The notes beneath the pieces are model-generated. The model saw nothing but the letters and a program-made list of their open reading frames with translations. It searched no databases and was not told the DNA's origin. A DNA stretch of 23,844 bases from Porogramme epimiltina. Taxonomy: Eukaryota > Basidiomycota > Agaricomycetes > Polyporales > Polyporaceae. The DNA lies in assembly GCA_900155495.1 (NCBI GenBank), contig FTLJ01000585.1, forward strand, positions 1-23,844, read 5' to 3'. The translations under genes were made by a program, and so were the position numbers. Shown here in pieces: positions 1 through 9,991 of this stretch. The stretch's first letter is position 1, and each line of letters starts with the position of its first letter.

Positions 1-351
1 CTACTGTGTAGGGGGGTGGAGGTAGTAGGGGGTGGGGGTAGGGGGGAGTCATAACGGTAATGCGGAGTTAGAGTACAATGTGTGTATCGTAAAGATGTCG
101 TCAGGCGTCGATGCCTGAAGCTTTTGGTGGTCGCGGGGGTGTGGATGTGATTCTACTATCAAAACGTCCTCGAACCCGTCTATGGAGCCGCAAAGCGAGC
201 GATGAGAGCGAGGGGAAAGCGCACGAACGTCTACGTATCCACCTAATTACGAGGTAGAACCTAAATAAGAGAGATCCAAGGTAGGGGAAGAAGAGCAACT
301 GGAGAGCAGGGAATGTCGAAGGAGACACGGTGGGGACTCCTGGATGGCCGA
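1..351. other. Intergenic, 3' flank of the Ups2/PRELI-like gene
   Basis: No supportable gene. It opens with a purine-rich GGGGGT/GGTAG stretch over roughly the first 50 bases. The rest presumably contains the 3' untranslated region of the minus-strand gene that ends at 352. Short open frames here cross the stop of that gene in other frames and have no family features. Confidence 0.5.
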
Positions 352-1100
352 CTATGCCTGCTGTGGTTGCTCCGCGCGTGCTTCCCACAACTGACGGAGG
401 ACGTCTGAGAACCCGAGCTTGCCGAGGTGCGCGTTCTGCTCGAATCGCTGCACGAGCCAGTTCTCAAGCTTGTCCGCGGCGGACCGCCATAGGGCCATGC
501 GCGCCTGGATCTCCGCCGTCTGGTGGAAGGTAGTCTGCCCGCTGGCTGCGGGCGAGTACCGGATGCTCTCGTAGCACGTCGCGAACTGGGATAGGGAGAG
601 GTTCACGGACGTGATCGTTGCTGTTTGCGTGGCGGGATCGACAAACGAGACTTCCCGCACGAACGCATCTTCAGAGCCGCCAAAGAACTGCGGGAATGGG
701 GCAGGGCGAAGGTGGGAAGGTGGGGGGTGAGAAGTTAATAACTGCGGGGAGAGTACGCAAAAGCGTGGCTATAGCTGCTCACCTTGACTATCCATGTTGG
801 TGCCTTCTGCTTGCACCCCAATATCCGTTCTGTCCTGATTATGCCCGTTTGTGGGTCGACGGTGCGGTCCACGACGTCTATGCTGAGGACATGGCTGCAG
901 TGGGGATTGGGGTACTTGTGCCACATGCCGATGACGACATGGGACCATGGGTGACTGGAGTTTTACGAGATTCGCGAAGTACGAGGGAGGGGAGCGCAGG
1001 AGGAGAGGGAGACGAGCACTAGTCAGCAAACAGCGACCAATCGCACGCGAGCAGACGAAGAAACTCACTCGTAGTTGAAGAGCTGAGAGAAGTAGTGCAT
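352..1100 (-). CDS. PRELI/MSF1-domain mitochondrial lipid-transfer protein, Ups2 (slowmo)-like
   Basis: Three exons, complement of 1069-1100, 783-954 and 352-687, give 179 residues, the usual size for a PRELI/Ups protein. The first exon codes only ten residues (start MHYFSQLFNY) and ends at a GTGAGT donor. Exon 2 holds the conserved core with KYPNPHCSHVLSIDVV (about residues 23-38) and RTERILGCKQKAPTWIVK. Exon 3 has REVSFVDPATQT and the C-terminal LENWLVQRFEQNAHLGKLGF block, which resembles yeast Ups2 more than Ups1. Known for the family: these proteins pair with Mdm35 in the mitochondrial intermembrane space and move phosphatidylserine or phosphatidic acid between membranes. Ups2 rather than Ups1/Ups3 is inferred from the C-terminal pattern. 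A CCAAT box in this gene's orientation (ATTGG on the plus strand, 1350-1354) lies about 250 bp upstream. Confidence 0.9.
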
Positions 1101-2257
1101 CTTGAGGAGTGGGCAGAAGCTCTATGGCGGGTCCGAGGGTACGTGCGGGAGTCTAAGCGAATATAAAGTAGGTCTTGCGGGCGGGGGAGGAGAGGGAACT
1201 GGCGAAAGAAAGCAGGCGCGCACACGACGGCCGTCGGCGGGAACGGCACTGGCCCGCACAGGCTGTGGCGCTGGACCCAATCAGCTCCCGACTGGAGCGT
1301 GATAAAAATTGGACTCGCCGCTTCCGTCCTCTTCCGACCCCGCTCCCTCATTGGGCAACCCCGGATCGTGATCTCTCCGGTGGCGGTCCGAGCGTCTCCT
1401 TTTGGACAGTGGCGATCGTCCTTTCCGACTCGTCCGAGCTCATTTCTGCATGGTCGTGTGGTAGGGGAGCCATCGTCTTCCAAGTACTTATCTATGCATT
1501 GAGAGTTTGGGCATGTATGGCGTATGGCAGAAGTTGAGGTCCGTCGAAGGCGTGAGGATCCCCAAACGTCATTGGGCTATGGCTACATGCACAGGACACA
1601 CAGCTTGAACACGGATACATACCCGCATCGTTGTCCCGACGGCGAGGTCGGTCATCCGGCCCTAATGACGATCAGGTACCCTGGATTCACTACTTCAGGC
1701 CAATATTTTCAGCCAGGTCTTGGGCGATATTCAAATCGTGCGTACCAATCAGAGACCAATCCCGGTAGTTCAGGAAAGCCCCATCAATCGAGCAGCATAC
1801 TGAGCCATAGTCGTTTTCCTAACATTGTCAGAGAGCTGCTCGTTGATACACGTTCGTGTAGGGTCATGCAAAAATGAAGGAGTACTAGTATAACGTCAGG
1901 ACGAGGCAAACTATCCAAACATCGATCGCCTACACCCGAAGGAATTGGAATTGATGCTCACACGAGTTGTCTTCGCCCTTCTCTTCCCACCACAAACAGC
2001 CTCAGCCCTTCGCCCATGCTATCCAGTACGACGCCCATCTGTCACGCACCGGGATTTATATACGATCCTCAATAAGTATCCCGAATTGAGGAGAGGGTTG
2101 CCGATGCTGTACAGCCCAAGTGTGCGCAGAGGCTGACAGGCTAACTGCCCAATTGCCCGGGTCAGCCGCTAGCCCGTACCTCAAAGTATATCCTCCGTTT
2201 GCTCGTCTCGTCATACACACCTTTTCTCGTCCTTCCACCTCCAGTATTACCTTCGAT
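1101..2257. promoter_or_regulatory. Divergent intergenic region between the Ups2-like and coiled-coil genes
   Basis: About 1.15 kb with no supportable gene; the open frames here are short and lack any family feature. It serves as upstream DNA for two divergent genes. CCAAT motifs occur at 1277-1281, 1745-1749 and 1756-1760 (the last two nearly adjacent), and ATTGG at 1350-1354. A TATA-like TTTATATA lies near 2054-2061, about 200 bp before the ATG of the coiled-coil gene. Whether these sites are used is inference. Confidence 0.45.
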
Positions 2258-3917
2258 ATGCAACCAATCAACAACGTTGTCATCCCCACCGATTCCACAT
2301 TCATATACGCCATACGGGATACAGAGGCTCCACCTCAGCCTGCAACCACCACTACCAAGCCTGTCGATATCCTTTACCTGGCGCTCGCCCTTGTGGTTCT
2401 GGTCTGGCCACACCTAACTCGCTCCTGGGCTTTCGTATTCATCTCAACGGTCGCTATCTCTTCCCTCGGACGCCTTCTCCAAGATATCTTCCCTCTAGTG
2501 GCACTTATACTCGTACTCGTCACCTTGAATCCGACCGTAACTATCAACGTCGATGGAAAACCCGTCAAAGTCAGCCCTCGTGGGGTCCTCGCTGCCTTCT
2601 GCCAAACATCTCAGGTCTTGGCCACTCGTCGCGTTTGTTCGGAAGCCCTGACAGCGGCCCTCAAGCCCTTGTGGACGTCTTTCTGTCTCTCTCAGCCAGA
2701 ACTCGCGATCTCCGTACTAGATCTCATCTTTGGTGCTTCCCTTCAAGCTAAAGTTCATTCCGAGAAAGAGGCGCACAACAGAACCAGAGATGCGCTATGC
2801 GCAGAACGAGCTGCTCACGATGCTACAAAGGCCGCGCTCGAGGACGAAAAGACGGCGCATCGAGACACCAAATACAGACTCCGCGAGCGCAAGACGATTC
2901 TCAAGGCCACTAAGAATGAGCTCGAGACCTTCCGTGTCCAGCTCGATCAAGCCCACATCGACCTCAAGGGGACAGTGGCGTTTGTGGAGGCTCAGGCGTC
3001 GGACATGCGGGATCAGATGCGGGTTGTAGCAGCGATGCGGGAGGAGCGGGACTTGGCTGTGGAGCAACGCGATGCAGCGGTCAGTGAACGTAATACCACC
3101 ATGGAGGTTCTACGGGAAAGGGTCTTGGAGTTGAGGGCGACTCAGGAGTCCGAGGCTACCACCAAGGTGAGTTTACCGGGCGCACCCGCATCTCTATGTG
3201 CTGATTTTACTTCAGATTGAGAACACGTCTCTCGTTCAAGAGGTCGCATCCCTCCAGTGTCAGCTCGCTTCTAAGGGCTCTTCTCCATGCAAGCGCACTA
3301 CGTCTCGTACCCCCAAAGTCTTCCATTCGTCTCTACCTAAAGCCGACGCCGAGCTCACCGCTCACCTCCCTCCCATGGATGACTCTTGTCACCGCGCCTT
3401 CCCCCGTTCTCCCCGTCCCACCCTCGAGGGCAAGGACACCGAGTTCCTCGAGTTTGTGCAAGAGGTCGAACAAGTCTCTGCGCAGTGGGACGCCGTCCTC
3501 GCGAAAGTTCAGATCCCCGACGACACCCTCGCCAAGGTCCAGCTCGCGCTCCTCCGCCAACAGGTCCGCCGCGTACAACACGCCGCGCGCAAGACACCTC
3601 GGCGGCCCACGCACAATGCGCGTCAGCTCCCCGCAGACGACGCGATCGATTTCCATCCGCCCGTAACGTCCACCCCGTCGCGCCGCCGTCCACACACCGA
3701 GGCCCGTCGGCTATCGACTCGCCCCTCGGCGGTGGCAGAGGGGCGCCAGTTCGCGTCGGCACCGGTGCGATTGGAGGCGCAGAGGGCGTCTCGCCTAGCC
3801 AGGGAGGACTTGCCTTGTCCAGACACCCCGACGCCGGTCCTCGCTGGCTCCCGACGACTTCTGTTGGTCCGTGACGCTCGACATGAGGCGACCATACTTT
3901 TAGGGCCCCTTGCTTGA
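2258..3917 (+). CDS. Predicted membrane-anchored coiled-coil protein, unknown function
   Basis: Two exons, 2258-3166 and 3216-3917, are joined over a 49-nt GTGAGT...TTCAG phase-0 intron and give 536 residues. The ATG at 2258 is chosen because upstream in-frame sequence looks non-coding and the hydrophobic segments begin soon after it. Residues 36-50, 57-68 and 75-90 are hydrophobic and probably membrane-embedded, followed by a VTINVDGKPVKVSPRG stretch. Residues 163-300 are a long charged coiled coil that contains four 14-residue repeats (169-224). Exon 2 is Pro/Ser/Arg-rich and probably disordered. No enzyme motif is visible and I do not recognise the family. A decayed partial copy lies at 6441-7437, so this copy, which alone has an intact 5' end, is the ancestral one. 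It sits directly upstream of a DUF6533 membrane protein in the same orientation. Confidence 0.75.
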
Positions 3918-4482
3918 TTCCCGACGTACTTCCACTATCATCACCACCACTACAGTTGCAGCCATCTGACCGTCTTCATATCCATTTTAAGACAGCTTGT
4001 ACATTACCGTGTTCATCCACTCGACAGTGCATCTAATTTTCATGATATTCTACCCCAAAAATGCCCTTGGATCTGTGGTGATCATCTTCACAGCCTATCA
4101 TCTAGCCTTCTATCCGGTGTTCCTGAACAAAGTCCAGCAACAAGAGCGCACAGTGGGCCCCAATGAGACGCGACTCAAGTCAATACCCCCTGAGCACTCG
4201 TCGATGGCATCCATAACACGTAGGCAACCGTCTGTGTCCACAAACAGTACCCGCACCGTCGGTACAGCCAGTTTAGCTAAGGAGGCTGCGGACAACGCCC
4301 AGACACGGTCCAAACCGCCTTTTGACATCAAATCTTGTAAAGTGGTATGTTGTATCTTGTGTCTTGATATTTGTAGTCACTGGACACAGATCTCCCAGTA
4401 AAACCAGGGAAGTCTCCTCGGTATTTAAGCTGCGCAAGCTCTCTCCACGATGAGGCATATTTATCACGTCCTCTACACCACT
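3918..4482 (+). promoter_or_regulatory. Intergenic region upstream of DUF6533 copy A
   Basis: This 565-bp stretch separates the coiled-coil gene stop from the ATG of the DUF6533 gene and is mirrored at about 7438-8049 in copy B. It contains an open frame (3997-4401) that is not preserved in copy B, so I treat it as non-coding. A TATA-like GGTATTTAAG lies near 4420, about 60 bp before the ATG, and the matching GGTATTTATG lies before copy B, which supports this block as the duplicated core promoter. Confidence 0.5.
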
Positions 4483-6195
4483 ATGGGATCCTCTCAAGAA
4501 ATACCATTACTCGTTAAGGAAGTCAATCTCGTGTGAGGATGCCTGCCAGCTGTCTATGGATTTACACGCTAACCATTGGTTTTGGTCTCCAGTTCGATAC
4601 AATACTATGCGATGCTGGCATCCTGGGGTGAGTGTTATGGCTGTCTAGATGCAGACTCTCGGGGATAATCTCTACACCGCTCGGTAGTTTTGGTGTTCTA
4701 CGACTACACGCTCACCTTGAGAGACGAGGTCAACCTATACTACTGGTCCAAAAAGATGTCCAAGGCTGTCTTATTATTTCTTTCTATTCGGTATTGGACT
4801 TTGATATATTCAGTCTTTGCTGTCGCGCAAACATTCCAGGCCGTAGATTTGAATGGAAGGGTGCGTGGAAAGCGCCCCAGCGAGTTAGCTTACATTGACG
4901 GATGTTCTCATGCAGACGTGAGGAATGTTTGCCTAGCGCAGCTATAATAGCTGATGACTTCTGTTCCGTCAGGGCACTGGCATTAGCGCAGGCGCAAACG
5001 GTCATCGAAGTCATCCAATATATCTTCTGGGGAGGTAAATGGCTCGCATGGCGTACGAAATATGTAAGACTTGCTTACCCCAAACTCGCAGCTTTCTCTG
5101 CTCTCCGCGCATTTGCTCTCAGCGGAATTCGCAGCGTCTCCATCCTAATTTTCATCTTTTCGTTGTCTCCAGTAGGAGTAAATCTGGTATGCGCCAGGTG
5201 TTCCGACATTCCCGAAACCGTACTCATCTTGTTATCATTAGGCTTTAGTCGAGACAGAGTACATTACCTATGTCCCGCGGATCGGCGTATTATCACAGAC
5301 CAATACTTCGGAATCTGTTCTTATAAGGTCGGTCGGTTGAATCTTGCATCATCTCGCCCTGATTGACGTCCAGTTTAGTGGTCAGTATCCATCCGCCTGA
5401 CAAGAACGCCGTTAATTCCACTAACACAGAGTATCTCAAACTTCAGTCAACGCCATTTCCAGGATCCTTCTAATTTTTTCAGACATTCTGGTGATCGGTG
5501 TGACCTGGAACAATCTACATAAAACCAGATCAAAAGAGAGACTACTTCAAGGTCCAATTTCACACGTACTGCTTCGTGACGGTGAGTAGAAATCTTGTTT
5601 TGAACTTTACAGCTGCGTGTTCAACCATTACTTAGGAACGATGTATTTCATGTGTGTTGAATATTCCAGTGCAGCGACCCATTCGTGTTAACCACGCACC
5701 ACTAGGGTCTTGACGGTGCTGAACGTACTGCACTTAGGGTTAACCATTCACACTGTAGGTCGTGGCATCACATCTCCCGCCACTGCTGAACTAATGCCTT
5801 ATAAACTTCTTCCAGGTCACGAGCAAGTGGGATATAGCTAGTGTCGTCACATATTTCACAGAGCCGTCCGTATTTGGCCATTTTACTTGCCAGTGAATAC
5901 GGTGCTCATAGGTACACATATGAACAGATTGACCACAATACTTGTCTCTCGCTTGTTGCTCAACCTACAGGCTGTTGAACGTCCGTCAGAGCCAACTTCC
6001 ACGATCGGATCTCAAGGCCCTTCCATCGAGTTCCGGCGTTCACTTGGGTCTCTAGGTGCATCACTTGACTTTGGCATTGGGGAGATTCATGGGGTCGGGC
6101 ACGATCACGAGGTTGAAGAGGAAGGGCAGGAGGTAGAGGTTGTTATAGGCTGGGACGCGGCCGATAGAGACTCTGTCGTTCAGGACATGGTCTAG
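4483..6195 (+). CDS. DUF6533-domain seven-helix membrane protein, copy A
   Basis: Best exon model: 4483-4532, 4593-4627, 4688-4860, 4916-4917, 4973-5034, 5092-5186, 5242-5327, 5379-5380, 5447-5581, 5636-5651, 5706-5754, 5816-5865, 5928-6195; 340 residues. The N-terminal block YYAMLASWVLVFYDYTLTLR followed by DEVNLYYWSKK is the DUF6533 signature. Further family blocks are AFSALRAFALSG, SLSPVGVNL, ISRILLIFSDILVIGVTW, DGTMYFMVLTVLNVLHLGLT and TYFTEPLTTILVSRLLLNLQ. About seven hydrophobic helices suggest an integral membrane protein; the molecular function of the family is unknown. The C-terminal tail is hydrophilic and acidic (DHEVEEEGQE). Two places need only 2 nt of coding sequence between well-formed introns; for the first, an alternative is extension of exon 3 to 4883 with a GTTAGC donor. 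Copy B has the same architecture, so both are probably expressed. Confidence 0.8.
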
Positions 6196-6349
6196 GATAT
6201 CTAGAAGTGTAGCAGAGATCCAGTACTTATACAATTGATACTGTGACTTACTCGGTTCGGTCAGTTCGAGGAATGGATAATGGTGACGTGAGTGCAGAGA
6301 ATAAGGCGTAACATTACAACTCCACGGCTATATGTAGTAGCCTCGGCGA
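6196..6349. other. 3' flank of DUF6533 copy A
   Basis: Short non-coding stretch, collinear with the sequence after 9768 in copy B. It probably carries the 3' untranslated region. No gene or clear terminator is visible. Confidence 0.4.
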
Positions 6350-6440
6350 TCAAGCAGGCAGGCAGGGCCCAGGCACACCGCAAATGATCTCCTGTAGCTC
6401 TGCCAGCCGCGCCTTCATCTTTAAGTCTGAGGCCTCGTCA
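6350..6440 (-). pseudogene. Duplicated fragment of the ABCD transporter 3' end
   Basis: The plus-strand block from about 6386 (GATCTCCTGTAGCTCTGCCA onward, through CGCGCCTTCATCTTT and CTCGTCA) matches 10016-10069, the last exon and the adjoining piece of the last intron of the minus-strand ABC transporter. Read on the minus strand it would encode the terminal [12 protein letters not shown] region with substitutions. The transporter stop region before it is only loosely alignable. It is a dead fragment without promoter or the rest of the gene. Its position at the end of copy A shows that the duplicated unit reached into the transporter gene. Confidence 0.8.
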
Positions 6441-7437
6441 GCAACCACCACTACCAAGTCTCTATTTACTCTACCTGGCTCCCGCTCTAGCGATTCTGGT
6501 CTGGTCAGTGGCCACACTTAGCCTGACCCTGTGCTTTTGTACCCATTCCAACGGTCGCTGTCTCCTCCCTCCGACTCAGAATCCCTCGTACGCCTCCTTC
6601 AGGATATCTTCCCGCTGGTGTCACTTATACTCGTCACCTCCAACCCTTCCGTCACTGTGAACGTCGATGAAAAGCCCGTCAAAGTCAGCCCTTGTAGACT
6701 CCTCGCCGCCCTATGTTGAACATCTCCGATCCTGGCCACTTGTCGCGTCTTTTCGGAAGCCCTTACAGCTATCCTCGAGCCCCTGTGGACGTCCTTCTGC
6801 TTGTCTCAATCAGATCTTGCCGCTTCATTACTAGATATCATCTTTAGTGCTTCCCTTCAAGCTGAGGTTCATTCGGAGAAAGAGGCGCACAACAGAACCC
6901 GAGTACTACGCGCGGAACGAGCTACTCACGACGCTACCAAGACCGGGCTCGAGGACGAGAAGACAGCCTATCGGGACACCAGATACGGGCTTGGTGGACT
7001 CTCAAGGCCTCTCAGAATGAGCTCGAGACCTTTCGTTTCCAACTCGATCAAGCCCACATCGACCTCAAGGTGCCGGTTGCGTCTCAGGAGGCTCAATGAG
7101 GATGTAGAGGCTCGATCGTCACTGATGCGGGCTGCGGCAGTAACGCAGGATGAGCGGGATGTCGCGATGAAGGTTCTACGCGAAAGGGACTTGTTGCTAA
7201 AGGCTATTCGGGGGTCTAAGACTACTACTGAGGTGGGTTTACAGGGCACACACAGTCTGCGTTAGCACAGGTGCGATAGGAGGCGCAGAGGGCGTCGCGC
7301 TTCTCCAAGGAGGTCTTGCCTTGTCCAGACTCCAGACACCCCGAAGCCGGTCCTCGCTGGCTCCCGACGACCTCTGACGGTCCGTGATGCTCGACACTAG
7401 GCAGCCGTGCTTTTAAATAACATTGCTTGATTCCCAG
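6441..7437 (+). pseudogene. Truncated, decayed copy of the coiled-coil gene
   Basis: Homologous to 2342-3920. It lacks the first 28 codons and the promoter because the duplication breakpoint falls inside exon 1. An in-frame stop follows SPCRLLAALC (at about 6717), where the intact copy continues into SQVLATRR. The coiled-coil region contains indels that shift frame. After the exon 1 donor (GAGGTGGGTTT at about 7231) roughly 550 bp matching 3207-3759 is missing, so most of exon 2 is gone. The 3' end from GTGCGATAGGAGGCGCAGAG resumes and runs to the former stop region. It cannot encode the original protein. Confidence 0.85.
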
Positions 7438-8049
7438 CAGCCTTTTACCATCCTCCCACCACCACCACCACCACCACCACTAATGCTACTACCATCATCG
7501 TCTGACCGTCTTCGTAGCCATTTTTAGGGCGGTTTGTTGTACAGTATTGTAATCTTTTACCTAAGAGCACATCCAATCTCATGATCCTTTGACTCAAACA
7601 TGCCCCTCTGATCTATGGTGCCCATCTGCGCGATCTATCATCTTGCCCTCTATCCGGTGTTCGCAAATAGGGCCTAACAGCAAGAGCGAACAGCGGGCCC
7701 TGCGGAACGCGATACAGGTTGATACTTACAGAATGCCCATCGACGACATCCATAAAATCTCAGGCAACCGTCTTCGTCGGTACTTTTTTTCACAAACATT
7801 TCCACCCGGCCGGTACTACTAGTACCCTGGCCAAGGAAACCTGCGGACAGCCCGCGGGGATGGCCCTAATCGCCTTCTGACATTCTCAAGATACTAGGAC
7901 CGGGAAGGCAATATTCTATTCCCCGGGCCTTGATCCATGAAGCCACCGAACAGATATCTTCCAGAGGAACCAACGAAACCCCCTCGGTATTTATGCCGCG
8001 CAGGCCCTCTCCACGATGGGCCTGTGTTCACCGCATCCTCTGCACCACT
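7438..8049 (+). promoter_or_regulatory. Intergenic region upstream of DUF6533 copy B
   Basis: Collinear with 3918-4482 but with indels that break the open frame seen there. It contains a (CCA)n microsatellite and a GGTATTTATG TATA-like motif about 60 bp before the ATG at 8050. No gene is supported. Confidence 0.45.
7456..7480 (+). repeat. (CCA)n microsatellite
   Basis: A pure run of about eight CCA triplets in non-coding DNA of copy B. The matching place in copy A (about 3938-3956) has only a short interrupted ATCATCACCACCACTAC, so the tract grew after the duplication or was lost in copy A. Confidence 0.9.
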
Positions 8050-9768
8050 ATGGTATCCTCTCAAGAAATTTCCTTGCTGGTCAAAGAGGTCAACCTCACG
8101 TAAAGACACCAGCCAATTGCCTGTAGATTTGCACACTGACCGTCACTCTCTCTAGGTCGATACAATACCATGCGATGCTGGCATCCTGGAGTGAGTGTTA
8201 TGACTGTCTAGGTCCGCATTGAATACAAACTCTACAGGATGACCTCTACTTCACTCGGAAGTTTTGGTGTTCTACGATTACACACTCACATTGAGGGACG
8301 AGATCAACCTCTTCTGGTGCAAAAAGGTGTCCAAGGTCGTTCTATTATTTTTGGCTATTCGGTATTGGACTTTAGGATATGCAATATTTGCTCTTGTGCA
8401 AACATTCTATGTCACGGGTTCGAATGGCAGGGTGCGTAACATGAAAAAGCGTTTTGAAGAGTGAGCTTACATTGACAGGGCGTCCCACGCAGCTGTGAGT
8501 AGGGATATTCGCCTAGCAGGGCCATAATAGCTAACGACTATATTGTGTTAGAGCACTGGCATTGGCGCAGGCGCAAACGGTCATCGAAGTCGTCCAATAC
8601 ATCCTCTGGGGCGGTAAATATCCTAGATGATTCATAAAATACACAAAACGCGCTTACACCCGCCTGAAGCTTTCTCAGCTCTCCGTACATTTGCTCTCAG
8701 TGGCGTTCACAGCATCTCTGCCCTAGTTTTCATCCTTTCGTTGTCTCCAGTAGGAGTAAATCTGGTATGCGCTTGACGGACTATAATCTCCCAAACCGTA
8801 CTCATTCCGTTATCATCAGGCTTTGGTCAGGACATACTATGTTGCCGGTATCACGCCTGTTGGTGCAGTATTGGAGGACAATATCTCAGAATCTGCTTTT
8901 ATAAGGTCGGTTGGCAACAACTTGGAACATCTCGCTTTGGTTGACGTCCATTCTAGTGGTCGGTATTGGGTCGCCTGTCAAGAAGGTCGTCCGTTGATCT
9001 AACATAGAGCATCTCCTTCAGTTAGCGTTATTTCCAGGATCCTTCTGATTCTTGCAGACATGCTGGTCATTATCGTAACCTGGCGCAATCTGCGTAAGAC
9101 TAGAGCGAAGGCGACGCTACTTACAACCTCGATCTCGCACACATTGCTTCGTGATGGTAAGCACAATCTTTTAGAGTACAACCGCTCCTCTAACAAGTTC
9201 TACTTAGGAACGGTGTACTTCATGTATGTGTCAAATATTCTGATGCGGGGACCCATTCGTGCCAACAACGGAACCACCAGGGTCTTGTCGGTGTTGAACG
9301 CGCTGCATCTGGCACTTACCATTCACGCTGTAGGTCTTAATATCACATCTCCCGCTACGACTCAACTGAAGCCTCGAAATTTGCTTTCAGATCACGCAGA
9401 AGTGGAACGCAGCCAGCGTCATCACATATTTCACCGAGCCGTCCGTATTTGTTTGTCTTGCTCTCATTGAACATGACCTTCATAACCACGCGAACAGATT
9501 GACGACCGTGATTGTTTCTCGCTTCATGCTCAACCTACAATCTGTCGAGCATCATCTATCGGAGCCGATTTCCACATTTGGATCTCAAGGCCCCTCCATC
9601 GAGTTCCGGCATCCCCTCGGGTCTCTGGGCGCATCGCTCGATTTTGGTATTCCGGAGATTCATGGGAATGGGTACGATCATGAGGTCGAAGAGGAAGGGC
9701 AGGAGGTAGGGGTTGCTACAGGTTGGGATGCGGCCGATGAACACTCCGTCATCAAAGACGTGGTCTAA
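8050..9768 (+). CDS. DUF6533-domain seven-helix membrane protein, copy B
   Basis: Best exon model: 8050-8099, 8156-8190, 8262-8431, 8493-8494, 8552-8613, 8670-8764, 8820-8905, 8957-8958, 9022-9156, 9208-9223, 9281-9329, 9391-9440, 9498-9768; 340 residues, the same length as copy A. Exon lengths are identical to copy A except exon 3 (170 against 173) and the last exon (271 against 268), both whole-codon changes. Family blocks are kept: VFYDYTLTLRDEINLFW, AFSALRTFALSG, SLSPVGVNL, ISRILLILADMLVIIVTW, YFTEPLTT. The tail GSQGPSIEFRHPLGSLGA is also kept. No stop or frameshift interrupts the model, which suggests constraint after duplication. The first microexon can be replaced by extending exon 3 to 8460 with a GTGAGC donor in the same phase. 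Function unknown. Confidence 0.78.
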
Positions 9769-9991
9769 AATATCCCAGAATCTAGAAGTGCAACGGAGAT
9801 TCGGCATTCATACAATCGATTCTGCGACCCACTCGATTCGGCCAGTCTGAGGGATGCCTGACTACGACGTTAGTGCAGAAAATAAGTGTATAAGTCACCC
9901 CGACTTGAAGCCGCCGTCCAACAAGTCATAACATTACAAGTCCAAAGGTACAACCTCGGCAACCAAGCCCGCAGGCGGCCACACAAGCGCA
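9769..9991. other. Convergent intergenic region
   Basis: This 223-bp stretch lies between the stop of DUF6533 copy B (plus) and the stop of the ABC transporter (minus). It should hold both 3' untranslated ends. Nothing else is recognisable. Confidence 0.5.

Larger units (their letters stand above)
2342..6440. repeat. Tandem segmental duplication, copy A
   Basis: Copy A runs from inside the first exon of the coiled-coil gene (2342, GCAACCACCACTACCAAG) through the DUF6533 gene to a fragment of the ABC-transporter 3' end. It is collinear with 6441-10069. The copy is 4,099 bp against 3,629 bp for B; much of the difference is a deletion in the copy-B coiled-coil gene. By eye the two are clearly alignable in exons and still recognisable in introns and intergenic DNA, so the event is not ancient, but many substitutions and indels have accumulated. 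Confidence 0.85.

Noticed and set aside
3997..4401. Plus-strand open frame of 134 codons between the coiled-coil and DUF6533 genes
   Set aside because: It starts at TTG, and the homologous stretch in copy B (about 7554-7960) is broken by stops and indels, so coding constraint is not supported.
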